Shown: positions 21,606 through 33,315 of the stretch, in pieces
How the letters are laid out: each line of letters begins with the position of its first letter
How positions within the stretch are numbered: the first letter of the stretch is position 1
Source of the DNA: Lactuca virosa
Lineage: Eukaryota > Streptophyta > Magnoliopsida > Asterales > Asteraceae
Assembly (NCBI GenBank): GCA_928212115.1
Contig: CAKMRJ010005634.1
Span: forward strand, 174,345,194 to 174,409,193
DNA length: 64,000 nt
Reading direction: 5' to 3'
Notes under the pieces: generated by a model
Seen by the model: only the letters and a program-made list of their open reading frames with translations
Told to the model about the DNA's origin: nothing
Databases searched by the model: none
Made by a program: the position numbers and the translations under genes

Positions 21606-23069
21606 AGTGATGAAGGAACCTCAAACACTGGCACTCAACCCGAGGAGGAAACTCCTGTTGAACCTATTGACGAGTCATTACCTCTTCGACGTTCCTCTCG
21701 AGTTAGGATGGCACCTGAGTTTTATGGCTTTCATATTACTATTGAAGTTGATACGTTTATCAGTGATAGCACACTGGTAAATTTGGATGAACCATCTAAC
21801 TACAAGGAAGCCATGGCAGGCCCCGAGTCTGCTAAATGGAAAGAGGCAATGGACAACGAGATTCAGTCCATGTATGACAATCAAGTTTGGAACTTGGTTG
21901 AATATGTACCAGATCGCAAGACATTCGGGTGCAAATGGATCTTCAAGAAGAAGACCAACATGGATGGGAAAGTACACACATATAAGGCGCGATTGGTTGC
22001 GAAGGGCTTTACTCAAACTCAGGGAGTTGACTATGATGAGACCTTCTCACCAGTAGCGAAGATTAAATCTATAAGGGTTATGTTAGCCATAGTTGCATTT
22101 CTTGACTATGAAATATGGCATATGGATGTCAAAACCACTTTCCTTAATGTAAAGTTGACTGAAGATGTCTACATGTGTCAGCCAGAGGGTTTTGTCAATG
22201 CAAAGTACCCTAATAGAGTGTGTAAGCTTGAGAAATCCATCTATGGATTGAAACAAGCATCTCGCAGATGGAATCTTTGTTTCGATGAGAAAGTCAAAGA
22301 GTTTGGATTTTCGAGAAGCGAGGATGAGTCCTGTGTATATGTCAAAGCTAGTGGGAGTATAGTAAGCTTTCTAGTGTTGTATGTGGATGACATACTACTC
22401 ATAGGAAACGACATCCCAACCTTGCTGGAGGTTAAGTCCTAGCTTGGGAAGTGTTTCGCTATGAAGGACCTTGGAGAAATTGCCTATATTCTAGGGATAA
22501 GCATGGTCAGTAGATATCAAGGGAATCCTAGTAAAGCTCACTGGACTGCAGTTAAAAACATTCTTAAGTACCTGCGGAGGACTAAGGACGGGGTTCTTAC
22601 CCTCGGTGGGAGTGATGACTTGAGAGTGACAGGGTATTGTGATGCCAGTTTTCAGACCGACAGAGATAATTTGCGCTCTCAGTCGGGCTGGGTGTTTACC
22701 CTAAATGGAGGAGCAGTAACATGGAAAAGTTCCAAGCAGGAGACTGTGGTTGATTCAACGTGTGAATCATAGTACATAGCGGCGAGTGAAGCATTGAAAT
22801 AGGCGATATGGTTAAAGAACTTCATCGGAGACCTTGGAGTTGTGCCATCCATAAAGGAGCCTGTGGAGATTTTCTACGATAATGAAGGTGCGGTTGCCTT
22901 AAACAAGGAACCGAGTAAGACATCAAGTAGAAGAAGGACACCTTGTGGTGAAGAGGATGTCGTCAGAGGACAACCCAAAAGATCCCTTACGAAGGGACTG
23001 AGTAGGGTTAGGCACTTGCAGCATGCAATGTGCATTAGGCTAACAAACGATAGTAGTTTTAGTGATTAG
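21606..23069 (+). pseudogene. Copia-2 reverse transcriptase and RNase H
   Basis: The RT reads KWKEAMDNEIQSM, then CKWIFKKK, KARLVAKGFTQ and YVDDILLIGND, so the active site is intact. A TAG at 22440 cuts the frame. After YILGISM the text jumps to VSRYQGNPSKAHW, an in-frame loss of about 90 codons. RNase H follows with CDASFQTD and SKQETVVDSTCES, stops at 22770 and 22800, and ends with a scrambled C-terminus (LTKGLSRVRHLQHA) terminating at 23069. Confidence 0.9.
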
Positions 23070-23129
23070 ATATATATTTTGAAACTTGTAATAGCTAAAT
23101 TTTAATTGACATTTGACGATTGAATAAAA

Positions 23130-23940
23130 TGAGTATTATTTATAAGTAAAGTTACTGTCTTGTGTCAATTATTTACTATTGTTTCACTTTTGCATGTTTT
23201 GACTTCCAGAATAATAAGATTATTCAATCTATCCACAGTCGATCATACTTTGGAAGTAGGCTATGATGTTAGATTGTCATGAATTTGACTTGTAGATTGT
23301 CTAAGGTGTTAGACATAGAAAAAGTATGCTACAACGTTCATGAGTGCTCATGAAATAAGATTTGAGTATTGGATTAAACCCACGCTCACCTGAATCACTT
23401 CATGGAATTTATCACGAGTGATTGTGAGACGATAATATCATATAGTCTTCAAACCAAGACATATGAGTTGTTGACTACGAGTTGGTTGTGCATTGATGAT
23501 ACGAAGACGCATCAATAACTTGATTTTATAAAACGTATCGGTGTGCATGATTTAATGAGTAGTTAGTACAAGCATATAATGTCGAAGTTTATCTGTTCCT
23601 TTTATCCTAAGAGGATTAAAAGCGATATCTTGGGCCCCTCGATGATTTTGTTTTGACTTATGTGTCGGGCCCGGTCAGAACTAAATTGATGTGTTCAGTT
23701 ATGTTTTATGTCAGACAAATCGGAAATCGGGAAACAAACTGCAGGACAATAAGTATGACTATGTTCCATGTATTTGTCCGCATGATATCTTGAGAACAGA
23801 GGAATATATGATCCCTTATCTAAAGGACGCATCACTGACTGGGTCAGAGTTCGACAACGGATTTAGAAAGCTACGATTGCTAATCGGATCCTGAAGTTAC
23901 ATTGGCAGTTATAGTTATTAGACTTGTCCAAGTGGGAGAC
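23130..23940 (+). other. Copia-2 3' non-coding region and purine tract
   Basis: This is the counterpart of 19600-20388. It ends in CCAAGTGGGAGAC at 23940. Conserved blocks are interspersed with small indels. Confidence 0.75.
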
Positions 23941-24723
23941 TGTTGGATTAGGTGTTTAATCCCATAAATTTAATTGGGATGTACTTGACCCGATTGTAGC
24001 ATGGTCCTTTTGGGTTGCCTTCACCAGTGCAATTTGATAGGATGGACTTTTGAGAATAAGGTTATTTGTGATTTATTAATATATTATAAGTATAATATAT
24101 TAATTGAGAAATCATATTATTTAATTAGTATTGATCAAGAATTAATTTGGAATTAATTTAGTGATCAAAAGAGACTAATTAAATATACGGGGACTGATTA
24201 GATAAATCAATGATTCTTGTGGGCCAATGATCTGTGGTTAATTAGGATGGGCTAAACCAATGTGATAGTCCATGGATAGTCCATGGAGGTTTAACCCATG
24301 GAGCCTAAGTAATATGAAAGGTCATGGTGCATTAGGGTTTTCAAGGATGAAACCCTAGCCTTTGTAACACTATAAAAGCACACCCCTAGAGCCAAAATCG
24401 GTTACACCATTCATTCTATGAGAGTGATATTGATTTTGTGCTAACTAGCTTATTCTCTCAAGTCTCCCCTTGCATTTGGTGTTTGTGATACATTAGAGGC
24501 ATCACACTTGCGGTGCTAAAGCTTTCTAAGGCCAAGAACTACAACTACATCAAGAGGTATTCATCTAACTATGAGTTTTGTATTGTATATCCTCTATTGT
24601 ATGCTAGTTAGGATGTATGCTTTGGAAAATTGAAAATGCATGTATAATTAGAGAAAACATAGATCCAAAGCATCTAGGGTTACATGTGCACCATAGGAGT
24701 GTTATAGTGCTTAAAACCCAACA
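23941..24723 (+). repeat. Copia-2 3' LTR
   Basis: This 783-bp LTR runs from TGTTGGATTAGG to AAACCCAACA, with TGTTG/CAACA inverted ends. The palindrome TTAATATATTA/TAATATATTAA lies at about 24076-24104. ACTATAAAAGC near 24370 is the likely TATA. Confidence 0.88.
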
Positions 24724-25484
24724 TATTCATCATAGGACCACTTCCATAAATTCCCAATTTACTCAAATAACCCTAGAAGTCAAACTAGTCAACCCTTGGT
24801 CAAAGTCAAAGTCAACGGTTAAGGTCAACAGTCCATGTTGACCCAACTCGTCGAGTCCTTCTAGAACTCGAGAAATCGTAAAAACCCCTAGTTGACTTGC
24901 CGAGTTTCTAACCGACTCGTCGAGTCCATATGTGTCCAAATGTCGGCAAAAACCCTAACTGACTCGTCGAGTCTTCTTACTGACTCGCCGAGTTCATGCC
25001 GAACCAATACAGGCAATCTTCATCCGACTCGTAGAGTCCCTTCAATCCATTTGTTATTCAGACGTTTTTAAGTTACCCCAAAGCTCCAAATTTCAGATCT
25101 AACCTCCTAGGGCATGGTTTCCACGTAAAGTTGCAAACTTTACGTACATGCATGGTCCTAAATGCCAAAACCAAGCTAAGGGAAAGGTTTAACCCAAAGA
25201 GAAGGGCCAATGCTTGCTAAATCTGATAACTTTATGACTATAGGGACCGAGAGGAGTCCATATCTGAAGTTACAACATCAGATCATGCCCAATACCCGAA
25301 TTGACTCACAAATATGCTAAAAATGGCCCTAAACCTATGCATGAAGAGATCTAGCTAAAGATAAGTCAAGGTAACGACTTGTTACCTTCAAAATGATGCT
25401 AAGATGAAGTAGAGTCGGATCCACAAGCTTCCCTTTGCTCCAAGCTCTTTGGACTTCAAGCCTTCTGGGAGTCGGGTTGTTACA
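24724..25484 (-). repeat. Gypsy LTR fragment with ACTCGTCGAGT palindromes
   Basis: The fragment ends GGGTTGTTACA at 25484, the mirror of a TGTAACAACCC LTR start on the minus strand. Six ACTCGnCGAGT-type motifs lie at 24845-25040. The part near 25400-25470 resembles the U3/R part of the solo LTR at 38780-38860. Its other end is missing, perhaps removed at the Copia-2 border. Confidence 0.6.
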
Positions 25485-25615
25485 TATTGGAAGGCGGTCG
25501 TCTGTATAAGTCGACTTCTTAGTTCGAATCGAGATTCTGGAAGGATTGTTCAAATAGCCTGGGGACCTAGGATGCAGTATTTCAAGGAAGAAATCTAATT
25601 TAAGTGGAGGAGAGT
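25485..25615 (+). pseudogene. Gypsy pol tail and polypurine tract
   Basis: The segment has the composition of the last pol codons of a plant Gypsy. AAGTGGAGGAGAGT at 25602-25615 is a purine tract placed exactly before an LTR start. Stops occur in every frame. Confidence 0.55.
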
Positions 25616-26900
25616 TGTAACACACGCGTTCCGGATTGGTTAAGCTTACTTTTATCAAGGGCCAAAGATGAAGTTTTGGAGGAGACTTTGTGCCACGACA
25701 TGATGCAAGGATGCCCACGACATAGAAATGGATTGGTGGACCGTGTGTTTATTTGGGTCACCACGGCGTGCCCAAGTTGTGTCACGACGTGGTAGTTGTT
25801 CTAGCCCAAGACCATGATTCTGTTAGGATTTGCTTCATATTTAAACCTCTCTAAGCCATTTCTAGGGTTCTTTTCCAGCCCCCAACACCCTTATACCTCA
25901 GAGAAACCTTATCTCTCATTCCCTTAGTGATTTCTAACCTTTTTGGAGCATTTTTGGCTTGGAGAAAAAGAGAAGAATGAGAAAAAGGTGCTCCATTGGT
26001 GGAACTTGCAAGGAACCAACATCATCAGCATCTCTCATAGCTTTTGGACCTTTGTAAGTGTCAAAGGCTCAATCTTTATGGCTTAAAGTGGCTAGATCTA
26101 AGATATTGTCCCATGTTCTTCATGTTTGAGTAGGTTTGGAAAGATGGAACTCATAAAGTTGGCAACTTTATGACTCTCCTGAGCCCCATGAGCATCATAC
26201 ATTGTAGATCTAGACTTTGGTTGGAGTTCTTATCTTTTGCATAAATTTTGATCATTTTTAGCTCATTTTGACCTAAAATGGATTCTAGGCTTGTTTTGGA
26301 TATACATGTCGACAAAGCTTTCACCTTTATGATAGATTTGGTATTATAAACCCTTCTTGAGTGGTTGGATTAAGGACTTTTTTATATTAAGGACTTAATG
26401 GTTAAGACATTGTGAAATTTGGCTTTATTTGGACCTAGGGATTGAGATCTTGATCTATTTGGGTGTCTTAATGGATAAAGTTGGAAATTTTATCCATTTA
26501 GACCATATATTGGACCAGATCTGAACTTTGTAACTCTTGGAATCGAAGGAAACAGCTTAACACATTAAGGTGTTGGAATCTCAGCGCCCACGGTGTGGCC
26601 ATAGGTCGCCACAGCGTTGCGACTAGGAAATTTTCATCCGTTTGATTATATGAGGGTCATGATGTGTCCAAGGAAGGCTACGACGTGGCGGTTGACTAAA
26701 GTCAACTTTGGTTGTTGACTTTTACTGATGACTTTTGGCATGGTTGACTTTTGGTCAATTTCTATTTTAGAAGGTAGACTTAGGGTTTGCCTTGTGTGAA
26801 TTGTTAGGAGTTTTTTAACACCTATCTTTTGGCGGTGAGAGTTGTTAGCTATGGTCGGCGTGATATTGACTTGGGTTTTAGTTGGCTTTGTGATTCAATT
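25616..26900 (+). repeat. Gypsy LTR, plus orientation, right end unclear
   Basis: It starts TGTAACACACGCG after a purine tract. CACGACGTGG-type palindromes occur at 25690-25795 and again at 26580-26695. ATATTTAAA near 25838 is a TATA candidate. I could not find a matching CA end, so the right limit is approximate. Confidence 0.5.
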
Positions 26901-26984
26901 GAGTTTCCTCACTATAGAATGCACCAATGTCGGCCTATTGGATTATGTATGTAGGAAGACCAGGTGGTGGCACTAAGTGAAAAG

Positions 26985-27125
26985 GTGTGCCACTTAATGC
27001 CATGTACATGATGTATCATTAAGTGACAAGGTGTGCCACTTAATGGCACCTGATACACGATCATGGCACCTTATGTGTCATCATGGCACTTGATGCGCTA
27101 GTAGTGGCACATGATGAGCCATCAT
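26985..27125. repeat. imperfect GTGCCACTTAATG repeats
   Basis: The words GTGCCACTTAATG, CATTAAGTGACA, TGGCACTTGATG and ATCATGGCACC recur in both orientations over 140 bases, so the segment can fold on itself. No coding frame is present. Confidence 0.65.
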
Positions 27126-29500
27126 GAGCATAGATAGTGCTAATGCAATGTCTCTCACAGTTGAAGGTTCTAGAAGTAGTTGCATGGCAGATTGTGATTG
27201 GTTGACACCTTTCATGGGCCGATGGATTGATGGGCTTGGCTCATTAGGGTTTTAGGTTTATCCCTAATCTATTAATAAGGATGTATGCTAAGTATTCATG
27301 GGTCTCATTCTTTGTATCTTGTATCCTAAATAAGTAGGTGAATCTCTACTAGTTATACTTGTAATCTCAATTTGAGAACTTTGTGAATAAGAATATTCCC
27401 CTCCTGTTCGTGGATGTAGGTCATCTTGACCAATCCACGTAAATATTGGGTCTTTGTGTGCTTTTGGTTTTGTGTGTTATCCATAGTACTTCCTAACGAG
27501 GGTCATCAGAGTTTGACATGTGACATCAGATATGTTCTAATTTTTTACAAGTATCGTCTAATTTCCTAACAGTGTGATATCTGGGTTGGTGCTTTTAGGG
27601 AAATATGATCAATTACACCTTGTGCCCGAGGGAAATATATTTGTTTCCCGATGTTAGGGGTGTGTAGGTGCTTTTGCATCTAGGCAATCAACATAATCTA
27701 TTATTTGGTGGATTGATTACCGGTGAGTTTATTGGTTTAAAAGACATTGATTGAAGTATGGTCTAGAAAACTAGCCGATCATTCAAGTTTTTAACTTTTT
27801 AGTTGTTTGGCATATTACCAGATAAGAGACAACAAGTTAGAGCCTCACACGAAAATCCTAATTTTCTGGGTCCTAATATTCTGGTATGTGGTGACAACGT
27901 CAAAGGATGAAAAGGTTGTTCTCAATGCAAGAAGCACGTCATAATAACTTGAGACATCACTTCTTATGACAAGTCAATGGTTTAACGAAGTGTTCGCAAG
28001 AAGGTAGAGGATATCCAAAAAGTAAAACATGTGGAGGATAATGGTATTTCCACAGCCCTAGCCGTCAAGATTTTATAACAATGGATGTCTCGGACTCCTA
28101 CAACCATGGGGGTGCCTTAACCAACCATCATGATGAAATAGACATCGGGCAAGAGATTTAAGACATGACTTGTGACTAAGGGTTTATAGCTAAAAAGGAG
28201 GGGTCGACTACAACAATTTCTTTTTCTATCAAAATACATGTCTATCCATGTATTATTGTCAATGGTTAACATGAATTGGAGCAATTGGACGCTAAGACGA
28301 TATTTCTTCACCACATCTTCTACAAAGGATTTGTCATGTCTTAAACTGAATGTTTCACCGTAACAACAAACAAGATTGTGTGTGTGTGTGTGTTTTGCAT
28401 AAACTATTTTATGAGTTTAAATAGTCACTAAGACAATGGTACATGGTATTTGATAGCTTCATGGTCGAACATGGGTTGTAATGGAGACCGCATGATGGTT
28501 ATGTGTATCATAGGAAGGTCAATGATGGTTCATTGGTTTACATCTAGAAGGTTATTTATCGATTCAGAATATTATGACAAGTTCATTATCCGGCTACAAT
28601 AGACGGTCTTAATGTATGCCATTTTGTGTATCAGACTGAACATAGCAAGCTTGGTCAATATAATGTCTCAATACACGGTGGATCAAGGAAAATATTTTGA
28701 AGCAATAATAGGAAGCAATAACAATGCCAATGACAATTCCATTCAATTGTTTATGTATTTCAATTATGCACCACAAATCCACAATATTACTTAATTTAAA
28801 GGTCTTAAACCAAAATGATGCTTTACATATGAAATGTACATAACCAATGTCTTGGTATGCGAAGTTTTGTCTCGGTTTCCACGTGTCTTTTACTTTAGGG
28901 AATACCCCACGCGTGCAACAAGAAGTAGATTCCACATACCAATGCAAATCTTTTGGAACCATTATCATACATGTAGCCGTTAGATTTTGATTTAATTTAA
29001 TTAATCACATGTTTTTTAATTACAATAGTACAATACTGATTTTATGTTGTAATAGTTTTTTCAAACTTTTCGGCTTGTTTTCATGTGATATGAAATCGAT
29101 ACATTTTTAAATGCTGACATGTCAGTCACCAGAAGAAGATACATACAATTACACTGTCAGGAATGCTTTGAACAAAACCAAGTTCACACGTTCTAAGCAT
29201 TACCCTTTAGTCCTTACCCCTTCGAAACTTTGAAAACATAACTACTATAAACAAATATCTAATATTAATAATAACTTAATATAATCGCAAGATAAATAAT
29301 TAATATTTCGGATGTTATGGTTTCAAAAAATACCAGTTGTCAAAAGAGACACGTAGGCCCACTGCCCACCTCACCGGGAGCAAAAGGCCGGTGCTCCATG
29401 CCGCTTTCCGTCGCGATCCATGCTTTTAAGCCCGTTGTGGGCCCAGATGAGAATTGAGATCACCGTCGTCCGCCGTCAGCCGTCCGATCAGATCATGGTC
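27126..29500. other. AT-rich repeat-derived DNA, no gene recognised
   Basis: The part at 27230-27500 has the look of an LTR 3' half. A short (GT)n tract lies at 28378-28392. Frames of 60-119 codons at 28117-28968 show no domain, and their start contexts are random. The last 500 bases before 29513 would include the 3'UTR of the DUF641 gene. Confidence 0.45.
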
Positions 29501-29512
29501 AAACCTCATACT

Positions 29513-30772
29513 TCAAGTCAAATACACTTGACACTGTACAACGGTTTTACCGACTTTAAACCCTGGAACCACCGTGAACGCCACTTCCGGCGAAGCTTTT
29601 ACCGGTTCTTCGTTTACGCTTTCCATGAACACCTCCGTGAACCGGCTACCTTTTCTGACCTGAAAAATCGACGCCCCGGGATCGACGGCGAATGCTAGAC
29701 AATGGAGGAGATATACTCGTTTTGCCACGTCAGCAAACGACGAGAAGAACGTTGTTTCCGGGAATTTTCCGGCGGACACCAGATTTCTCTGATTCAAATT
29801 CCCGAAAAGTAAGAATTCCATAATCGGGTGGATAAGTCTCAAATACTTTGACCAGCAAAATTTCGCAAACATGGATTTTGGTTTTCGTGTTAAATATTCT
29901 CTAGGTTTGAAGGATTTCAGTTCGTTGAACTGGTCGGTGGTCGGAGACTCGGAATCGCCGGAAATGCAGAAACTCCGGTGGTTAAACCCATCGAACATCA
30001 CTTGACAAACAAACGACTCAAACGCGTAGCATTTATGGTTCATCTCGCTGTAAACAACATCCGGTTGGATTGCGCCGGCGGCGGCGTCGATATCCCAGTC
30101 GGCGACTTCCATTTCTCCGATCATAAATCTCACGAAACTTCTAATCGATTTCGTCGTTTGACGAAGAGCTGAGGGAAAATCGTTTAGGGTAAACGATGGA
30201 AAATGACGCGATAATGGCCCACTCGAGTTTAATCTTCTCTCGATCGATTTGTTTTCTCTGTTAGCTTCGTTTAATTTCTCTTTTAAGAAGATGATCTCTG
30301 AATCCTTGAGTTTTTTCTGACTATCTAACTTTTTTCCGGTTATCTCATACATTTGTAACAGATTCTTCTGTTCACGAATCTCCGCCTGCAGTATGGTGGT
30401 TTCCGGTGAACTGTCGTCGAGGTGTTTCTTCAAGAACGATTGCTTTAACTCCGATAAGTTTTTCAGTTCCGATACCACGATCTGATCAGCCGACTGAATG
30501 CCATCGGCGTCGTAAGGAGATTGAGCGTATTGAAACTGTGCATACGCAGCTTTCACAGATGAAATTGTCGAAAACACTTTAGCGATAAACGCATCCATAA
30601 TCGCTCTCTGAAACTTGTCGTCTTCTTCATCGAAGAACTTTGGTTGACCGATGTCTGTGATTGGCGTTTCATGTTTGACTTTTGCAGATCGAATATGTAA
30701 AACTTTGGCGAAAGTTCGAGCTAATTTGGTTTTGTTTGGGGTAAGCGCAGATTGGTTAACTGAATCCATCTG
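29513..30772 (-). CDS. DUF641 protein, GIL1/UNE1-like
   Basis: This is a single coding exon of 419 residues. The DUF641 signature lies at about residues 45-115 (FQRAIMDAFIAKVFSTI, AAYAQFQYAQSPYD, SADQIVVSELKNL). A coiled-coil-like segment (EIREQKNLL to NRENKSIERRL) follows, then the conserved C-terminal region with FVRFMIGEM, AFESFVCQVMF and a terminal QCQVY. Family members include Arabidopsis GIL1 (gravitropism in light), UNE1 and IRKI; usual length is 420-480. I choose the Met at 30772 because TTTGTTGCAG, a 3' splice site, abuts it on the minus strand. An in-frame Met six codons upstream would then be intronic. The exact subfamily is uncertain. Confidence 0.9.
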   Translation of the reverse strand, partial: QMDSVNQSALTPNKTKLARTFAKVLHIRSAKVKHETPITDIGQPKFFDEEDDKFQRAIMDAFIAKVFSTISSVKAAYAQFQYAQSPYDADGIQSADQIVVSELKNLSELKQSFLKKHLDDSSPETTILQAEIREQKNLLQMYEITGKKLDSQKKLKDSEIIFLKEKLNEANRENKSIERRLNSSGPLSRHFPSFTLNDFPSALRQTTKSIRSFVRFMIGEMEVADWDIDAAAGAIQPDVVYSEMNHKCYAFESFVCQVMFDGFNHRSFCISGDSESPTTDQFNELKSFKPREYLTRKPKSMFAKFCWSKYLRLIHPIMEFLLFGNLNQRNLVSAGKFPETTFFSSFADVAKRVYLLHCLAFAVDPGASIFQVRKGSRFTEVFMESVNEEPVKASPEVAFTVVPGFKVGKTVVQCQVYLT

Positions 30773-31820
30773 CAACAAAGAAATTGGCAATGATTATTCA
30801 GGGATTGTGATTTAGAAGGAGATTGACGATGGTTTTTCTAATGATTTACGCAGAATGATTATAAAAAAAGATGATGATAAAGACTACAACAATGATGATA
30901 TAAAGGGGAAGAACGTTATTAAATAGGAGGGAAAGCAGAGTATGCTTTAACTCTTAGATCGAGGCCATTTGTGTGTTTATGATCTATCCTGCTTTATAAA
31001 AAAAGAGCAAATGAGATTAAAACCAAAAGAATAGAGAAAAAAGAATATTTCATAAAAGAGACAAAAACTTGTTTTTCATTTGTATAAAGAAATTTGACTA
31101 AAACATGAAAACCCACTAAAGAGCATTATTTAGAATTATCAGAAAAATTAACATTAAGTGCAATAATTCAAAGTAAATATTCTAATTGGAGAGACCAAAA
31201 TCAACACAAATGGCATATGTAAAAGCCACACAAGCTGAACTCCATCAAAATCAAGATTCAAGATCATTAATCACAAATGCAATGATTGTGGGGACCAATT
31301 CTCAGATATGCATACGTATATTATATATAATTATATATGGTTCATGTAACATTACTAAATTTATTATTGAAACAAATCAATGTAATAAATATAATTTTAA
31401 ATGTGAAAGAAGTTCAACCTAAAGTATACTTTGGTAGAGAAAAGGGTATAATATTTTTTATAATATGTTTTTACTTTTACCCAAGGGTAAAAAATGATAG
31501 CCAACACAAAGGGACAAAAATGGCGGGGTCCTCAATTTTACTTGAAATGATCATGAACCAGATTATATGTGAATGGCCCTTTAGTTTCATCGATCTAGGA
31601 GCCTTTTTTCTGCACTATTATGTCCAAATTACAGAACACAACAGTAGAAAAAGTGGAAAAAGCTCAGGAATGGCAGGAAATAGATCACATGGAGGATCAG
31701 ATCGGCTACTATATTTCATTAATCATAATGATCAAAACTGTTTCAAACATGGGGTAGTTCGCAGAATTAAAACGCATCCAATGAATTAATCGTGTTAATG
31801 TCAGTCAAGTGAGAAATTAC

Positions 31821-31892
31821 CTTTCGTTCAACGAGAAATTGCGACACTTGATGTAAATCTCAAGGTATCGTAAGCGCCTACAATGGCGACGA
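31821..31892 (-). other. probable 5'UTR exon of the DUF641 gene
   Basis: On the minus strand the exon lies between the acceptor TTCTGATTGCAG (31893-31904) and the donor GAAAG|GTAATTTC (31820). It would be 72 nt. Intron lengths would be about 1.05 kb downstream and 0.3 kb upstream. This is inferred from signals only. Confidence 0.45.
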
Positions 31893-32207
31893 CTGCAATC
31901 AGAAACTAAAACCGAAGAGGTAGCTTTCGCAAATTGGAGTAGAAACGCGTTTTTGACTAGACACCTGAAGAAGTAATGAAAGTATAAGAAATTGAAACGT
32001 AAGGGAAAGGTGAAACGTTGAGTAAACAATTTAATAAAATAATGATTAGATGTAAACAGTATTGAATACACGTACATTAAAATAGGATTAATTAGGGAAA
32101 AGAACAAAGAAATTCCACAAACAAAGGCAAATAAAGTATTAATAAAATCCAGTTGCAGGAAGATTCGAGAGAAACAACATGAAAATTCCGGTGAATCGAA
32201 TACTTAC

Positions 32208-32420
32208 CAAAGCAACGAGAAGGAAACTTCGAGTGTGTGTGCTTATTAGAGAGTTGATATGATTTTCAGCATTTGTTTAGTAATTTTCACTAGCAAGTAG
32301 ACCAGAACTAAATTACGATTAACTAGCTACAACAATGGCGATTTACAGAGAAGTTTGAGGTAATGTATGGAGGAAATATAGCAAGGGGGAGGAGAGGCGA
32401 CCGGAAATAACAGGAGATAA
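32208..32420 (-). other. probable first 5'UTR exon of the DUF641 gene
   Basis: The donor GCTTTG|GTAAGTATTCG at 32208 is a near-consensus splice site on the minus strand. The transcription start is not visible; 32420 is a rough limit. Purine-rich GGAAATATAGCAAGG occurs inside. Confidence 0.4.
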
Positions 32421-32449
32421 AAATGTCCGTTGGTTTAAGCAGAGACATT

Positions 32450-33150
32450 GCTATTTTAAAAACGCTCGAAGGTAGGTCTGGGTCGTGTTTGGTTTTACTG
32501 TTTTGTCCTTAGTGGTATTGAGGGATTTAGTTATAGACTTTTGTACTCAGAGGGGTAGAGTAGTAATTGTACCTTGTATATATATATATTTGGTAGGATA
32601 AATTATAGAAATAGTCCCTTTTGTGCAATTGAAATTACAACTTTAGTCCACTTTCCATTGTGGTGTCGAGCAATATTTGTTATTTAGTCCCTCTTATAAC
32701 ACTTTAAAAAGAAAACTATAAGGGCACGCTCTTTTTATTTTTATCTTATTCTCTTTTACTTATATTTATAGTTAATCTCCATGTCCACCCTACACCTCCT
32801 TCCCTACCATCTAGGAGCTTTAAAAAACAAAACCAAGTGATTGAAACTCTAACGCACATGTTCATCATCTTATGTATGGTCGTCTTCTCGACCTAAAACC
32901 TTGCATCAACATAATGGGAAATCTATATGGCCGTCCGGAATACAGACCACGGACCGGCTTGTGGTCTACGTGCCCACGAAAAATGCTCGTGTACATTACC
33001 TGTTGGTGATTTTAGTGTCACCATGTCATTTTAAGTAACTGGAACTAACATGTGAGCTAAGGGGCTTCATAGTTTGTACTCTAATATATGTATGGGGGTT
33101 GTACGGAGTGCACGCATGTATAAGATCGAATTAGAAGCCGGTCCGACGAT
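32450..33150. other. intergenic, DUF641 promoter side and repeat border
   Basis: A short (TA)n lies near 32576. AGTCCCTTTTGTGCAATTGAAATT-type text near 32610 recalls plant MULE-like ends, without a partner. Nothing codes here. Confidence 0.4.
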
Positions 33151-33154
33151 TAGT

Positions 33155-33315
33155 CGGGGGTCCGGGGGCAGCGCCCCTGGGTCCGGGGTTTCCAAAGGGG
33201 CAGCGCCCCTTTGGCGGGGTCTAGGGGCAGCGCCCCTAGCGGGGTCCAAGGGGCAGAGCCCCTGGCTGGGGTCGAGAGGCAGCGCCCCCGCAGGGTTTGG
33301 GGCAGCGCAGATTAA
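33155..33315. repeat. GGGGCAGCGCCCC hairpin array
   Basis: Six near copies of GGGGCAGCGCCCC occur in about 155 bases. Each folds as GGGGC/GCCCC around a three-base loop. Flanking arms differ between copies but pair in at least two: CCAAA/TTTGG and CTA/TAG. The GC content is far above the surroundings. Confidence 0.85.

Larger units (their letters stand above)
21160..24723 (+). mobile_element. Copia-2, right part, host of Copia-1
   Basis: Coding sequence for the end of integrase starts immediately after the Copia-1 LTR, so Copia-1 landed in Copia-2. RT, RNase H, 3' non-coding region, purine tract and LTR follow in order. The left half is outside the window. The LTR and 3' region resemble Copia-1, so they are relatives. 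Confidence 0.88.

Noticed and set aside
28609..28968. 119-codon minus-strand frame
   Set aside because: No recognisable domain, a conflicting frame lies on the other strand, and the region is repeat-like.
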